A DNA stretch of 64,000 nucleotides from Lineus longissimus (taxonomy: Eukaryota > Nemertea > Pilidiophora > Heteronemertea > Lineidae). The notes beneath the pieces are model-generated. The model did not search any database. It was not told the DNA's origin and saw only the letters and a program-made list of their open reading frames with translations. Below are positions 12,189 through 22,169 of the stretch, piece after piece. The position numbers and the translations under genes are program-made. The DNA lies in the NCBI RefSeq assembly GCF_910592395.1, contig NC_088313.1, forward strand, positions 9,490,501 to 9,554,500. The letters run 5' to 3'. Positions within the stretch are counted from its first letter, which is position 1; the number at the start of each line of letters is the position of its first letter.

Positions 12189-12899
12189 GTTGCGATCACC
12201 AACCGTGCAGCTTGCCTTAGGCAGCTGGCCCACCTCATTTACATGACCTGTCAATCACAATGTCATTCAGGTCACTTAACCAATCAACATTTACTTCTTC
12301 ATAATTAAGGAATTGAACCCGAGGCTCCACCCGAGAGTGTCTTGGTAACTCAACCAAGGTCCGAAGCCGAGGGTTCCATTTCTATTTTAAAATACCTCAA
12401 ACTTAAAAAGATAGGCCACGAAAATAACTTGAATATGTGCGAATTTGGCAAATTCCATCCATCGCCGGCCCGGCCGGAGCGCCGGTAGCGCCATTGTTTA
12501 CATTATGTTACGGCAACGTTACAGAAAATGAGACATGTACATTTTGTACAGCGCGCATAGGAAGTCCGCATCGGCTCGCTCAAGTGATGCTAAAATCCGC
12601 GCAAATGGGCTATTTGGAGCGTTTTTCTCGGCAAATATGTGTAGTGCTCATTAAAAAACTTAGGGTGGTTGATGCTTCCTTGACTGATTTGTGTTTGAAG
12701 CAGTGTTTTGAGAGCCTCAAACTTCTGAAGTGAGCTGAAATTCCATTGACGTGACGTGTGCATGGTTCCACATTTTAGTGCAACCCGAGGGAACTTTGGT
12801 AGAGCATCTTGGTTGCGTGTCCAAAACACTCCGCTCTCAGAACGAGGCTTATGCATTTTCCATTTAAAAGTTGACTTTACGGTACCAAGGTATTTTAGA
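12189..12899. other. Spacer between inverted repeat and BEL element
   Basis: No gene. Open frames at 12437-12733 (plus) and 12590-12916 (minus) overlap each other and match nothing recognisable. Part of the right side may be the BEL 5' LTR, whose start could not be placed. Confidence 0.35.
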
Positions 12900-13104
12900 A
12901 TGTCTAACCCAATCATCTTGTTGTATGCACTTTATATATTACTATGTTGTTTTACAATAAATTAGAGTTAGTAAGAATATCAAGCCTTCTATATCTATGT
13001 GTTGTATCTATCTAATAGCAAAGCCACGTGCTAGAAGGCCCCGGACTCTCCTTTCCTGAATACCCAATGTGGAAGTGAAGTTGCCCGTCTTACTTGACCC
13101 CACA
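12900..13104 (+). repeat. Probable 3' part of the BEL 5' LTR
   Basis: A polyadenylation signal AATAAA (12956-12961) and a terminus CCCCACA at 13104 directly precede a tRNA-priming-like TGGTGCCGTGACCAGG (13109-13124), the usual arrangement in BEL/Pao elements. No second copy was found downstream of the coding region, so the LTR is inferred from position only. Confidence 0.5.
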
Positions 13105-13125
13105 TTGTTGGTGCCGTGACCAGGA

Positions 13126-13785
13126 TTGAAAGACTGGAAGTGGATTACAACGTATAACGCCGCGAACGATGATGACTTCGATCGACTTCTTACTGAAGCC
13201 GATGACTATCAAATCGAGGTGAGCGAAAAACTTGCTAATTACGAACATTTTATAGAACAACGGGATCCGAAAACCGAACCGCTTACAATGGGTGCAGCAG
13301 CAGCAACACCAGAAAACAGATCGAACTTTACCAGGAAGGTAAACTTACCCAAATTGTCTTTGACACCTTTCACCGGCGATATCCTGAAGTGGCAGTCATT
13401 TAAGGACAGTTTTGACGCGGCAGTGGATCGAGACACAACTTTGGACAATGTTCAAAAATTCCAATATCTTAAAGCGCATTTGAAGGATGAAGCCGCACGT
13501 GTAGTGGAGGGCCTACTCCTCACCAATGACAACTACGCTCACGCCGTAGAACTCTTGACAAAACGTTATGGACAGAAACAAAAAGTGTGTGCCGCCTACA
13601 TGAAGGCCCTTTGGAAACTCGAGTGTCCATCGGGCACCCTTTCCAGTTTGACCCAATTTTATGATTCCATCGAATCATACACACGAGGATTAAACGCGCT
13701 TGGAAAGAAAGAAGACTCGTATGGTGATCTTCTTGTACCCATCATCCAGGAAAAGCTTCCCGCAACCATGAGAAGACAAATCCAA
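13126..13785 (+). pseudogene. BEL gag (DUF1759-type)
   Basis: Open frame of about 220 residues starting two bases past the priming site, without an in-frame ATG at its head, so the leader and true start are probably lost. KVNLPKLSLTPFTGDILKWQSF followed by LKDEAARVVEGL and LLTKRYGQ is the characteristic Pao/BEL gag segment before the capsid C-terminus. The match stops near 13785, where the frame drifts and zinc-knuckle and protease sequences are missing. In an intact element this protein packages the RNA. Confidence 0.85.
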
Positions 13786-13796
13786 GCTTGGATATT

Positions 13797-16461
13797 TGCT
13801 ATCGGGTCCAAACCCCACAGTTACCGCTTCAGTGTTTTCCACGAATGTCATGAACGCATCAGTCGCCACCCAACTCGAGAAATTCTGGGACATTGAATGC
13901 ATTGGAATAACGGACAAGACTACGACAAAGAACATTACGTATGAGGATTACACCGAAACCCATTTGCGCAAGGAAGACAACCGTTATATCGCCAAGCTAT
14001 CATGGAGAGAGGACCATCCGCCACTCCCAACAAACTACAACGTTTGCCGAGCCCGGACCAGAAACATGGTTCGCCGCTTAACGCCTGACCTGAGGAAAGT
14101 ATATCATCGCATCATCCATGATCAAATTGAAGGAGGATTTGTTGATATTTTAGAAGAAGACGATTCCCACCTAGGACACTATCTTCCGCACCACCCCGTC
14201 AAAAAGGACTCAGAAACAACACCAATAAGGGTGGTATATGATTGCTCGTGCAAAACAGCGAACGGAAACAGTCTCAACGATTGTTTGGACGCCGGGCCCC
14301 CTTTACTTAATGACTTAGCCGCGATACTTCTGCGTTTTAGGACTCAGAAATTTGGATTATCAGCAGATCTGGAGAAGGCCTTTCTACACATCGGATTGGA
14401 CGAAAGCGACCAGCAGTGGACGAAATTTCTATGGCTAAGCGATCCAGATGACCCCGAATCTCCCTTCACCGTTTTCCAATTCAAAGCTGTACTGTTTGGA
14501 GCAGTCTGCTCACCGTTCATACTGAATGCAACTGTTAAGCACCATCTAGAGATAAACGCGAGCCCCGTATCGCAGGACATTAGCAAGAATACATACGTTG
14601 ACAACATTATCAGCGGGGCAAAAACGGAGGAGGATTTAGTGAATTACTATCGCGAGGCAAACATGCTCACTAAAGACGCTGGATTCAACTTACGAGAATG
14701 GGCTACAAACTCAGTGGAACTACGTAACATTGCACAAAACGAAAACCGCGCTAACTCCGATCCGGAAACCAATGTATTGGGGATTACTTGGAATACCAAT
14801 ACGGACGAATAAGCATATCCAGACAAACGCGCACGCTCCACGGATAATGATAAAACATTGACAAAACGCGAGTGTCTAAAGATTACTGCCGGGATTTACG
14901 ACCCCCTAAGATTCTTGGCTCCGACGCACATTCGTGCAAAAATGTTCATCCAAAAACTTTGGCGCGAAAATCTTCAGTGGGATGAACCCATGTCTGAAGA
15001 GCTACACAACGAATGGATTAATCTTAATCAGGATCTGTTGGCCGCAACTGACATTACTGTACAAAGGCCATACTTCAGCTCCATGCAAACTGAAGCACCA
15101 TACCAACTGCACGTGTTTTGTGATGCCAGTGCCGGAGCTTACGGATGTGTTCTTTACCTACGTCAAGTCAACATAAACACCGTGTCTATTGTTATGTCAA
15201 AGGCCAGGGTGACTCGGGTGTCTACAAAACCAAGACCCAAGACCCAAGACCCAAGACCTACAAAACCAAGACCCCATCTACAAAACCAAGACCTACAAAA
15301 CCAAGACCTACAAAACCAAGACCTACAAAACCAAGACCCCCATCTACATCTCTCCTTTTTTCAGCAGGAAGTTGCAATTTATCAATAAAACAGAAGCTCC
15401 TATATAAACAAGCTCTTTGATGCTTTGTACTCAGATTCTGTTCAGAACATTTAACACTGGTTAAGCTTTTCCAAGAAAATAAGGATCTCGGGGTAAGGAT
15501 ATAATACAAAAGCTAAAATACCTTAAATAGTCCTCTCGAGGGTATTCGTGGTAATATAGCCTAGCTTTCTAAAGGGTTAGGATGAATGAAAAAAAAAGAA
15601 CAATGTAATTACTTCTTGGGCAGGTACTATGGTACTAGGTACTGGTTTTGTAGGTGGGGTCTTGGTTTTGTAGGTCTTGGTTTTGTAGGTCTTGGTTTTG
15701 TAGACACCCGTGTGGGTGTCTACAAAACCAAGACCCAAGACCCAAGACCCAAGACCTACAAAACCAAGACCCCCACCTACAAAACCAAGACCTACAAAAC
15801 CAAGACCTACAAAACCAAGACCGATCAACAAACCTACTCCAAACTAGTACCTAGTACCATAGTACCTGCCCAAGAAGTAATTACATTGTTCTTTTTTTTC
15901 ATTCACCCTAACCCTTTAGAAAGCTAGGCTATATTATCACGAATACCCTCGAGAGGACTATTTAAGGTATTTTAGCTTTTGTATTATATCCTTACCCCGA
16001 GATCCTTATTTTCTTGGAAAAGCTTAACCAGTGTTAAATGTTCTGAACGGAATCTGAGTACAAAGCATCAAAGAGCTTGTTTATATAGGAGCTTCTGTTT
16101 TATTGATAAATTGCAACTTCCTGCTGAAAAAAGGAGAGATGTAGATGGGGGTCTTGGTTTTGTAGGTCTTGGTTTTGTAGATGGGGTCTTGGTTTTGTAG
16201 GTCTTGGTTTTGTAGGTGGGGGTCTTGGTTTTGTGACAAGCTTGTGACGTCATCACCGAATTCCGGTACTGCCCCACTGATGACAACCCCTCAGACCTGG
16301 TCTCACGTGGAGTATCTGCTGAGAACCTCTCTAAAAACAATCTGTGGTGGACCGGACCGGATTGGCTGAAAACCGGAGATTGGCCAGCGCGCGAAATAGG
16401 TCAACCTGATGTGCAAACTGTACTTGCTGCTATCGCCAACGAGGAAGCAATTAAAGGATAG
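13797..16461 (+). pseudogene. BEL reverse transcriptase / RNase H, interrupted
   Basis: From 13797 the frame enters the BEL region just before RT (ATQLEKFWDIECIGI). RT motifs follow: RVVYDCSCKT, FGLSADLEKAFLHIGL, FTVFQFKAVLFGAVCSPF and the active-site block TYVDNIISG, where the second Asp is Asn. A stop at 14810-14812 interrupts the frame, which continues in register to LHVFCDASAGAYGCVLY, the start of RNase H. That stops at about 15215 at the foldback element. Beyond it, 16255-16461 resumes with YCPTDDNPSDLVSRGVSA and LWWTGPDWL, the block after RNase H, so about 150 residues are missing. The frame then meets the first TTAA insertion at 16451. Confidence 0.88.
15217..16236. mobile_element. 1-kb foldback palindrome with CTACAAAACCAAGACC repeat ends
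   Basis: A near-perfect inverted repeat centred at about 15710 (GACACCCGTGTGGGTGTC). Each arm of about 490-520 bp has tandem CTACAAAACCAAGACC units at its outer and inner ends and about 290 bp of unique sequence between (AGCAGGAAGTTGCAATTTAT to CTTGGGCAGGTACTATGG, complemented at 15850-16125). The two arms differ at only a few bases by eye. No transposase. Open frames across it are repeat translations (GLGFVGLGFV type), not genes. Foldback elements have this architecture. It replaced most of the BEL RNase H; no target duplication was found. Confidence 0.85.
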
Positions 16462-17405
16462 CTCCTGGAATAAATCGTTGGCAGCCTTTTTGAACGAAAC
16501 CAATGGAAATATATTAAATGAGTATTCCTCTTTACCACAAACCTTTTGAAAGTGGAAGAAATATTATAGTTCAGGGAGAAAAATTGATATTAATAGTCCC
16601 TATTTTACTGACATGGACAGCGCCATTTTGAGTCGAATTTCCCTCGGTGATGACGCGGTGTGTGCAATGGCAGTGATTGGCTGAAATTCCGAAGCACCGA
16701 TCGTGCATATTGTGGGCTTGTCACCGCTTTTCGCGCGTGCGCAGTGTGTGAATCCATGTCAATATCCGTTTCTTCGCGAATCACATCTCTCTCGCATGTC
16801 TCAAGATTTCACGCAATTAAATCATTCTAATTTCGTTTTATTTGGACATTCGCGTAATATATGGATTGCTTGAATGCAAAATGCCTCGGTGCATGGTCCT
16901 CATTTTGGCCATCAACATCGGGTCCAGCTGCATCTTCAGCTTGAGCCATAACGTCAATCTCCCCCTCTCTTCATATTCCGGCTCAAACTGGTAGCCCTGT
17001 ACACCAACATTTCCCCCTACATCCAAATCTTCATAACTCCCGCTGCTCATCGAAGTGTCACTGCTGTCAACGTAGCTTTCATCATCTGAAGCCCCCTTGA
17101 TAACAATACAATAACACGATCTCAAAATATCAATCGGCTGACTGCTATTGTGACGATACTGACAATGTGAATTGCACACGTGACGTCACGATTCTCCGGT
17201 TTTGGAGGAGAGATCGCGAAAAAAGTGAGAAAATGGCGCCCTCCATAAACTCTGTGTTTAGTGGATTTAAAACACCTTTATTGGTACAAACGCAAATTTT
17301 TGAGCGATATACAGTCCTATATTGGAATAATAATGATATACGGAATATGCAGGTGCGTTAGTTTTCCCGATTATCGCTATAGCGATTTATTCCAGGAGCT
17401 ATCCT
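16455..17405. mobile_element. TTAA-inserted DNA transposon 1 (951 bp, non-autonomous)
   Basis: TTAA at 16451-16454 and 17406-17409 flank 23-bp inverted termini starting AGGATAGCTCCTGGAATAAA. Insertion lies inside the BEL frame, which resumes directly after the right TTAA. TTAA duplication is used by piggyBac and Kolobok; an AGG start and the THAP gene in the similar element at 18085 favour Kolobok. It carries no transposase, only one short acidic reading frame on the minus strand. Confidence 0.85.
16838..17179 (-). CDS. Acidic peptide with GYQFEPEY motif inside TTAA element 1
   Basis: Minus-strand open frame. The first third is probably non-coding; the credible part is an acidic Ser/Asp/Glu stretch (DDESYVDSSDTSMSSGSYED) followed by GVQGYQFEPEYEE. 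A very similar acid stretch plus PYMFEP occurs in the TTAA element at 18320. From memory, this Y-x-FEP block heads a family of invertebrate proteins whose C-terminus resembles the P2X7 cysteine region; that part is not present here. Start and splice sites are uncertain; treat as an exon remnant. Confidence 0.4.
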   Translation of the reverse strand: MCNSHCQYRHNSSQPIDILRSCYCIVIKGASDDESYVDSSDTSMSSGSYEDLDVGGNVGVQGYQFEPEYEERGRLTLWLKLKMQLDPMLMAKMRTMHRGILHSSNPYITRMSK

Positions 17406-18319
17406 TTAACACTGTAAATGTCAACAATGTCGCGTGCCAGCCCGCTGCGCCCTGCGGGATAATGAACATTCTTGACTTTGAGCGATATAGTTCTTTGCGG
17501 CGGCTTTTACGCATCAGCGCTCTCGTGCTGCGATTCATCAACAACCTCAAAAGTAAGAAGGAAATTCGCCTATCCCCGGAGTTAAATGCCAGTGAAATAA
17601 ATGAGGCGGAACAAAGATGGATCAGAGACACTCAAACATATTACTACAGAGAGGAAATGAAGAATCTGAAAATGAAAGCAGAAAAACTGGGAACCCTAGC
17701 GCGTCAATTACGGCTCTTCATTGACAATGATGGCATTTTGAGAGTTGGTGGCCGACTCCATAATGCGCCCATGCAATACAGCATGAAGTTTCCCATATTG
17801 ATTCCACCGAAAAGCCGACTCGCAACTCTTATCATTCTTGACTGCCACGCCCAAACAAACCACTCAGGACTACAATCCACAATCACTTATATTCGACACA
17901 GATATTGGATCACACAGATCCGCGTCACTGTGAAAACTATTATGCGAACATGCGTCATATGTAAGGTCATCAATATCAAACCATACAGAAAACCGATTCC
18001 TGCACCACTGCAATCGTTCCGTTTACTGGAAGCCCATCCATTTACGGTAACAGGCGTTGATTTCACTGGAGCCCTGTTCGTTAAAGGCCATATATCAAGG
18101 TTTGAAAACATGCTTGATACTCATGAAATATGTTGAGGGTTAAAAAAACAAGATCCCAGACATTAAAAAAATTCTAATAATAAAGTCATTATTTAGTTAT
18201 TTCAATTTTCAATTTTAAACTATTTGAATTTCCCACCACACACAACTTTAGACTAGTTCCACATGTGGCCGCTAGGGATTTTTTGATGACGTAGATCAGG
18301 TCAGTCAGAACAAAGCAAG

Positions 18320-18472
18320 ATGGCTTCCGCATACAGTTCAGAGAGTGAGAGCAGTGAATTTGAGGATGTTTTGGTCGATACAGAAGGATATTTAAACGTT
18401 GAGCCGTACATGTTCGAGCCATTAATATCACTAGATCATAATGAGAGTGATCATTCGGACGAAAGTGATTAG
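18320..18472 (+). CDS. 50-residue acidic peptide with PYMFEP motif
   Basis: A complete small frame, ATG 18320 to TAG 18470-18472. It begins with a Ser/Glu-rich stretch (SSESESSEFED), then EGYLNVEPYMFEPLIS, and ends in an Asp/Ser-rich tail (ESDHSDESD). Layout matches the minus-strand peptide in TTAA element 1. It is probably the first exon of a larger element-encoded protein; downstream sequence to 18691 has Cys-rich words (GCRCIPCMIF) but is out of frame. No promoter recognised. The function of the family is not known to me. Confidence 0.5.
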   Translation: MASAYSSESESSEFEDVLVDTEGYLNVEPYMFEPLISLDHNESDHSDESD

Positions 18473-18866
18473 AATTTGTGGTTAATCAATTTGCAAGGCA
18501 GACCTGCCGATATAGCAAAGAAGACATTGCTAGACGGTTGCAGATGCATACCATGTATGATTTTTGAACAGACTAATGTTGCACAATATTGTTTCGCCTC
18601 GTCAGTGTTGTATCGCCAGTTATGTCATGACGCTGAACTACTATTGAAAAGTGACGGTATTATGCACAATCATCTTGACGTGACGATATAATGCCGTGCA
18701 ACGTTAGATAGGCCTAGATGTCAGATGACAATAATCTGTCATTGACAGTGGCTGTCACTGACACTGACCTGTGTCGCTGTCACCTTGCTATGGCTGGAAC
18801 ACAAGAAGACACTATGCGGTATCACAGGCCCCAATAGGGCCTACACATTATGTATAACAACCGACC

Positions 18867-19172
18867 TCAGCAGCCTCGGGCATTAAATGCAATTGACATG
18901 GTTGGAACAGCTGTTTTTAACAAGTGGCATTTAATATTCAGTTGGATGCAGATATCCGGCTTCATGTGATAATCCGTATCGATAAAGTGATCACTGCAAA
19001 GTTTGGCCGAAGGCCCAGGCTTCCAACACTCCAAACGTTTGCACTTCCGAATCCACAGCTTCCTCCTCTCTCGTTCAACTGGCTTTGGAAATTCATGAAA
19101 ATGGGTCCCATCCGTCATTCGATTGTTCTTTGTGCTATCCTTGACACAATTCGGAGCCACACAATACACCAT
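18867..19172 (-). CDS. THAP zinc-finger domain protein, 101 residues, probable transposase N-terminus
   Basis: Minus-strand frame starting at ATG 19172. It shows the THAP C2CH pattern: Cys4 and Cys9 (YCVAPNC), FHEFPKP at 25-31, RRKLWIRKCKR with the conserved Trp40, and Cys59/His62 in LCSDHF. THAP fingers bind DNA and form the N-terminus of P-element and Kolobok transposases. The frame ends soon after the domain, so only the DNA-binding exon remains. Convergent with the acidic peptide at 18320 inside the same TTAA element, which suggests an ancestral two-gene element. A host THAP gene captured by the element is an alternative. Confidence 0.8.
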   Translation of the reverse strand: MVYCVAPNCVKDSTKNNRMTDGTHFHEFPKPVERERRKLWIRKCKRLECWKPGPSAKLCSDHFIDTDYHMKPDICIQLNIKCHLLKTAVPTMSIAFNARGC

Positions 19173-20620
19173 AGTGAATGAAACACATTACTTCCAGGTG
19201 TGCATAATTAATTAAGGCCCTCCTGCTTTTATGATTGCATGACATGTACAGATAACCTGATCACAACTTTTGCTGAACCCGCCGCCTGGCTCTAACAAGC
19301 CAGTTGCTAGCCTGATTAGGTAATCAAGTTGTCAAACACATAATTGGCTATATCTTCAAAATGGATGGAGCTAATTGCATTTGGTTTTCTGTATTGTATA
19401 AAGTGTTAGGTACACTTTTGAAATCGTCTTACAGCAGAAAATGGCAAAAAACCTTGATATATGGCCTTTAAGGATGGTACAAGGGAGACAAAGGCATACA
19501 TTTGCCTGTTCACGTGTGCTGTCACGCGCGCAATTCATCTAGAATTAGTGCTGGACATGTCGTCTGAAACATTTCTTAGAGCTTTCCGGAGATTCGTTGC
19601 CCGACGTTCGCTTCCAAGCAAAATGGTGTCGGATAATGGCTCTACTTATTTGGCAGCAGCAAATGAACTTGCAGAACTGTTTAAATCCCGTTCAGTCAAA
19701 AGGTACCTGGCAGACCGTCGAGTACACTGGATTAACATTCCCAAACGTGCTCCCTGGTGGGGTGGGTTTTGGGAGAGACTAATAGGACTAACAAAAACGT
19801 CACTCAAAAAAGTGCTTGGTCGGGCCTTTGTGTCAGTCGATGAACTCAATACACTGTTAATAGAAGTGGAAGCAGGCCTGAACGACCGCCCGCTGACATA
19901 TATTTCTGAGGATGTTGATGTGTCGTCACCACTGACACCATCCCACTTTCTGATGGGACATTCTATAACGGCACTGCCGTACGTCGTGGATACGGATGAA
20001 CTTGATGATCCAACATGTGGCAAACCACAGGATTGACGAAACCGTAATATTCGTCTTGGAAAGTTACAGACTGACTACTGGAAAAGATGGACTTCAGAAT
20101 ATCTTTCCTCTCTGCGCGAAAATGACCGTATCAGTGGCAAAGGTATTACACATAATATCGTATCAGTTGGCGACGTTGTTCAGATTGAGAACTCTTCTGT
20201 CCCACGCACTAGATGGAATCTTGGGGTGATCACAAAGGTGTACCCCGGTCGCGCTCATTAGATCTGTGGATTTAAAAAGAAAATCTGGTCAACTGAACCG
20301 CCCGATCGCAAAACTGTACCCCCTGGAGGTGAACTCAACCATGTTCAATGCGCCAAATGACAACAAAACACCGACTAAAACCCCTGCCGGTCCAATTGCG
20401 CAAGACACTGACAATGATGCCGGTAATAATTGACTGAAGATGCTGTTGTCAGACATGTCGGAATCCATCACGTCCATTGCGCTGGGCACTACACAGATAC
20501 ATGTGCTATAGAAAAGCTCATTTACGAAATATTTAGATTTTTGTCCAAAACAGAAAAAACCCACAAAACAGGACAGTGAAACAGCTGTTCACCAGGCGGA
20601 CACACATACTCTAATCCAGT

Positions 20621-20790
20621 GAACGCCTACGCCGCCATCATTACGATAATGTTTTCATTCTTACACCAATCTATTGAACAGTGCACCCGGTTTCGGAAAG
20701 TCTGCATGACATGTTCCAACTCGTACAGGTGCTGGTTCAGTGCTAGGCAGCGGGAAATCCAAAGATGTTTAGGAACTGTTACAGTTAGCC
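20621..20790 (-). repeat. Inverted repeat, right copy (pairs with 12016-12188)
   Basis: Complement of the left copy, from GAACGCCTACGCCGCCAT to AGGAACTGTTACAGTTAG. Lies about 180 bp past the last BEL coding sequence. Confidence 0.8.
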
Positions 20791-22169
20791 AATTTGTATT
20801 AAACTGTTAACGGTATTTACTTGATTCATTTAACGACAAACATTTCGTATTCACATGATTTAAGGGTTTATGTGCATTTTTAGTTAATCATGATTATTTA
20901 GATCATAAACACATTTTGGGAATCTCTTGGGTACGATGCCTGATTGGGGCTTGTCTTGTGTAATCCTTGAGTGAGGTGGCCTTTGTTTGGCTGGCCCAAA
21001 CGGAGGACATTTCACTAGGAATCGAGATGTTTGGAGTGTTACAACTATTTCGTCTAAAAAGAAGTTTAGGTCATTAATTTGCATTGTCTTAAACTGTATA
21101 TTTGCCATAGTATTATTTTAGAGATGATTTTGGGATTCTCGGTATCAAACCCTGGAGCGATATTTTATTCTTGATCTTGTCCAGATCCAGGTTATGCACG
21201 CGCAAGTAATACGTGCTTCAACACTTTATTACCGGATACCACAATTACCAACTCGACTGGACTGCCTATCATGCCTATTTTGATTTTGACACCTCATTAG
21301 CTAGCCTATCATTTGAACAATGCCACTTATTATTTCTTGCGGTAATTGTATAAATATGATGTTAGTATCACCTCTAAGAGCGATCAGGCATCTCTGTTTA
21401 CGATAGATGTGCGTCAGAGGTCGTCTTTAATTGTCACCTCCTTTTCTTCATGTCGAGTTGGAAGCTGATAGCTATTAAGGTTATGCCGGCTCATTATTAA
21501 AATGATTGGTTTGCGAGAAGTAAATTATGATTTTTCGTAAACAAGTCGATTATATTTTGGAACATTCTAGAAGCTTTCCTAATATCTCGTGTTCGGACAC
21601 GCATTTTATAATTACCGGAAACAGCCACGTGGTGCTCTGGACCACCTTCGTTATGGTGGAGTTAGGATATTCCGGGGGTGTCACGTGGACGCGAAAGGGG
21701 TTTGATAAGGGAGTGTTCGGGATCATCTAGTTAGATTTCCATCTGATACTTCCATCTAGAGATTTCTCCAAGGAGATTTGATTCAGCGGACTGTAGATTC
21801 TTAACTTGACAGATTTTGATTCAGGCAGATTTTGTCCTGACAACTTGTGAAGATACCTTGCTTTGGATACCTGCCACCAGAGAAAGGTAAGACCAAATTT
21901 GGTCCACATTGATTCCCGGTTTTAGTATTGAACTTTTAGCGATTGAAATATATTTTGTGATGTTCATATAAGTCGTTGCGTTAATTGTGTGTTTCAAACG
22001 AGGGAGGTTGGTCTGCCACTTAGTGTATCGCCACGGCACTAAGGGGGCAAGGTCTACTCTGAGAACACCTGGTCATTTCGAGGGCGCTTATCCCCTCGAG
22101 AGACCAGCGATTCGCCACAGAACCACGGTTAGGGGTTGCAAGGCGAATGCATCCTCGGAAACTCTCTAA
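20791..22169. other. Spacer with no recognised gene
   Basis: AT-rich, with short overlapping frames only. No repeat structure or splice-bounded exon could be supported. Confidence 0.4.

Larger units (their letters stand above)
18085..19467. mobile_element. TTAA-inserted DNA transposon 2 (1383 bp) with THAP remnant
   Basis: Inverted termini of 19 bp, AGGCCATATATCAAGGTTT at 18085 and its complement ending at 19467, flanked by TTAA (18081-18084, 19468-19471). Removing the element and one TTAA leaves the BEL integrase frame continuous. It holds an acidic Y-x-FEP reading frame on the plus strand and a THAP domain on the minus strand. TTAA plus THAP fits the Kolobok superfamily; no DDE core is left. 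Confidence 0.88.
13105..20440 (+). mobile_element. BEL/Pao LTR retrotransposon, multiply interrupted
   Basis: Gag, RT, RNase H and integrase segments occur in BEL order on the plus strand. The element lacks its protease region, has lost most of RNase H at a foldback insertion, and carries two TTAA transposons plus at least two nonsense codons (14810 and 20034). Its 3' LTR is not visible; the right side runs into the inverted repeat at 20621. It is an immobile fossil that dates the elements inside it as younger. Confidence 0.9.
17410..20440 (+). pseudogene. BEL integrase and C-terminal region, interrupted
   Basis: After the first TTAA element the frame continues to the H-H-C-C zinc region (HAQTNHSG, then CVICK), and the first integrase Asp lies in TVTGVDFTGAL. 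TTAA element 2 then splits it (18085-19467). The frame resumes with TRETKAYICLFTCAVTRAIH, the second Asp in MVSDNGSTY, the Glu in PWWGGFWERLIG, and LTPSHFLMG. A TGA at 20034-20036 is followed by in-frame LGKLQTDYWKRW and VGDVVQIEN, then a frame loss near 20260. The terminal part reads GQLNRPIAKLYPLEV, the usual BEL end. All three catalytic residues survive, but the gene is broken at several places. Confidence 0.88.

Noticed and set aside
12437-12916. Opposed frames of about 100 codons
   Set aside because: Mutually overlapping with no motif; part may be LTR.
15217-15345. CRISPR-like regular repeats
   Set aside because: Units are contiguous without unique spacers, the setting is a eukaryotic retroelement, and no cas gene is present.
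15145-16340. Long open frames with GLGFVGLGFV or TKPRPTKPRP repeats
   Set aside because: They are translations of the CTACAAAACCAAGACC array and occur on both strands; no codon signal or start context.
16455-17405. piggyBac assignment from the TTAA duplication
   Set aside because: Termini start AGG, unlike usual CC-initial piggyBac ends, and a similar element nearby has a THAP domain, so Kolobok is preferred though not proven.
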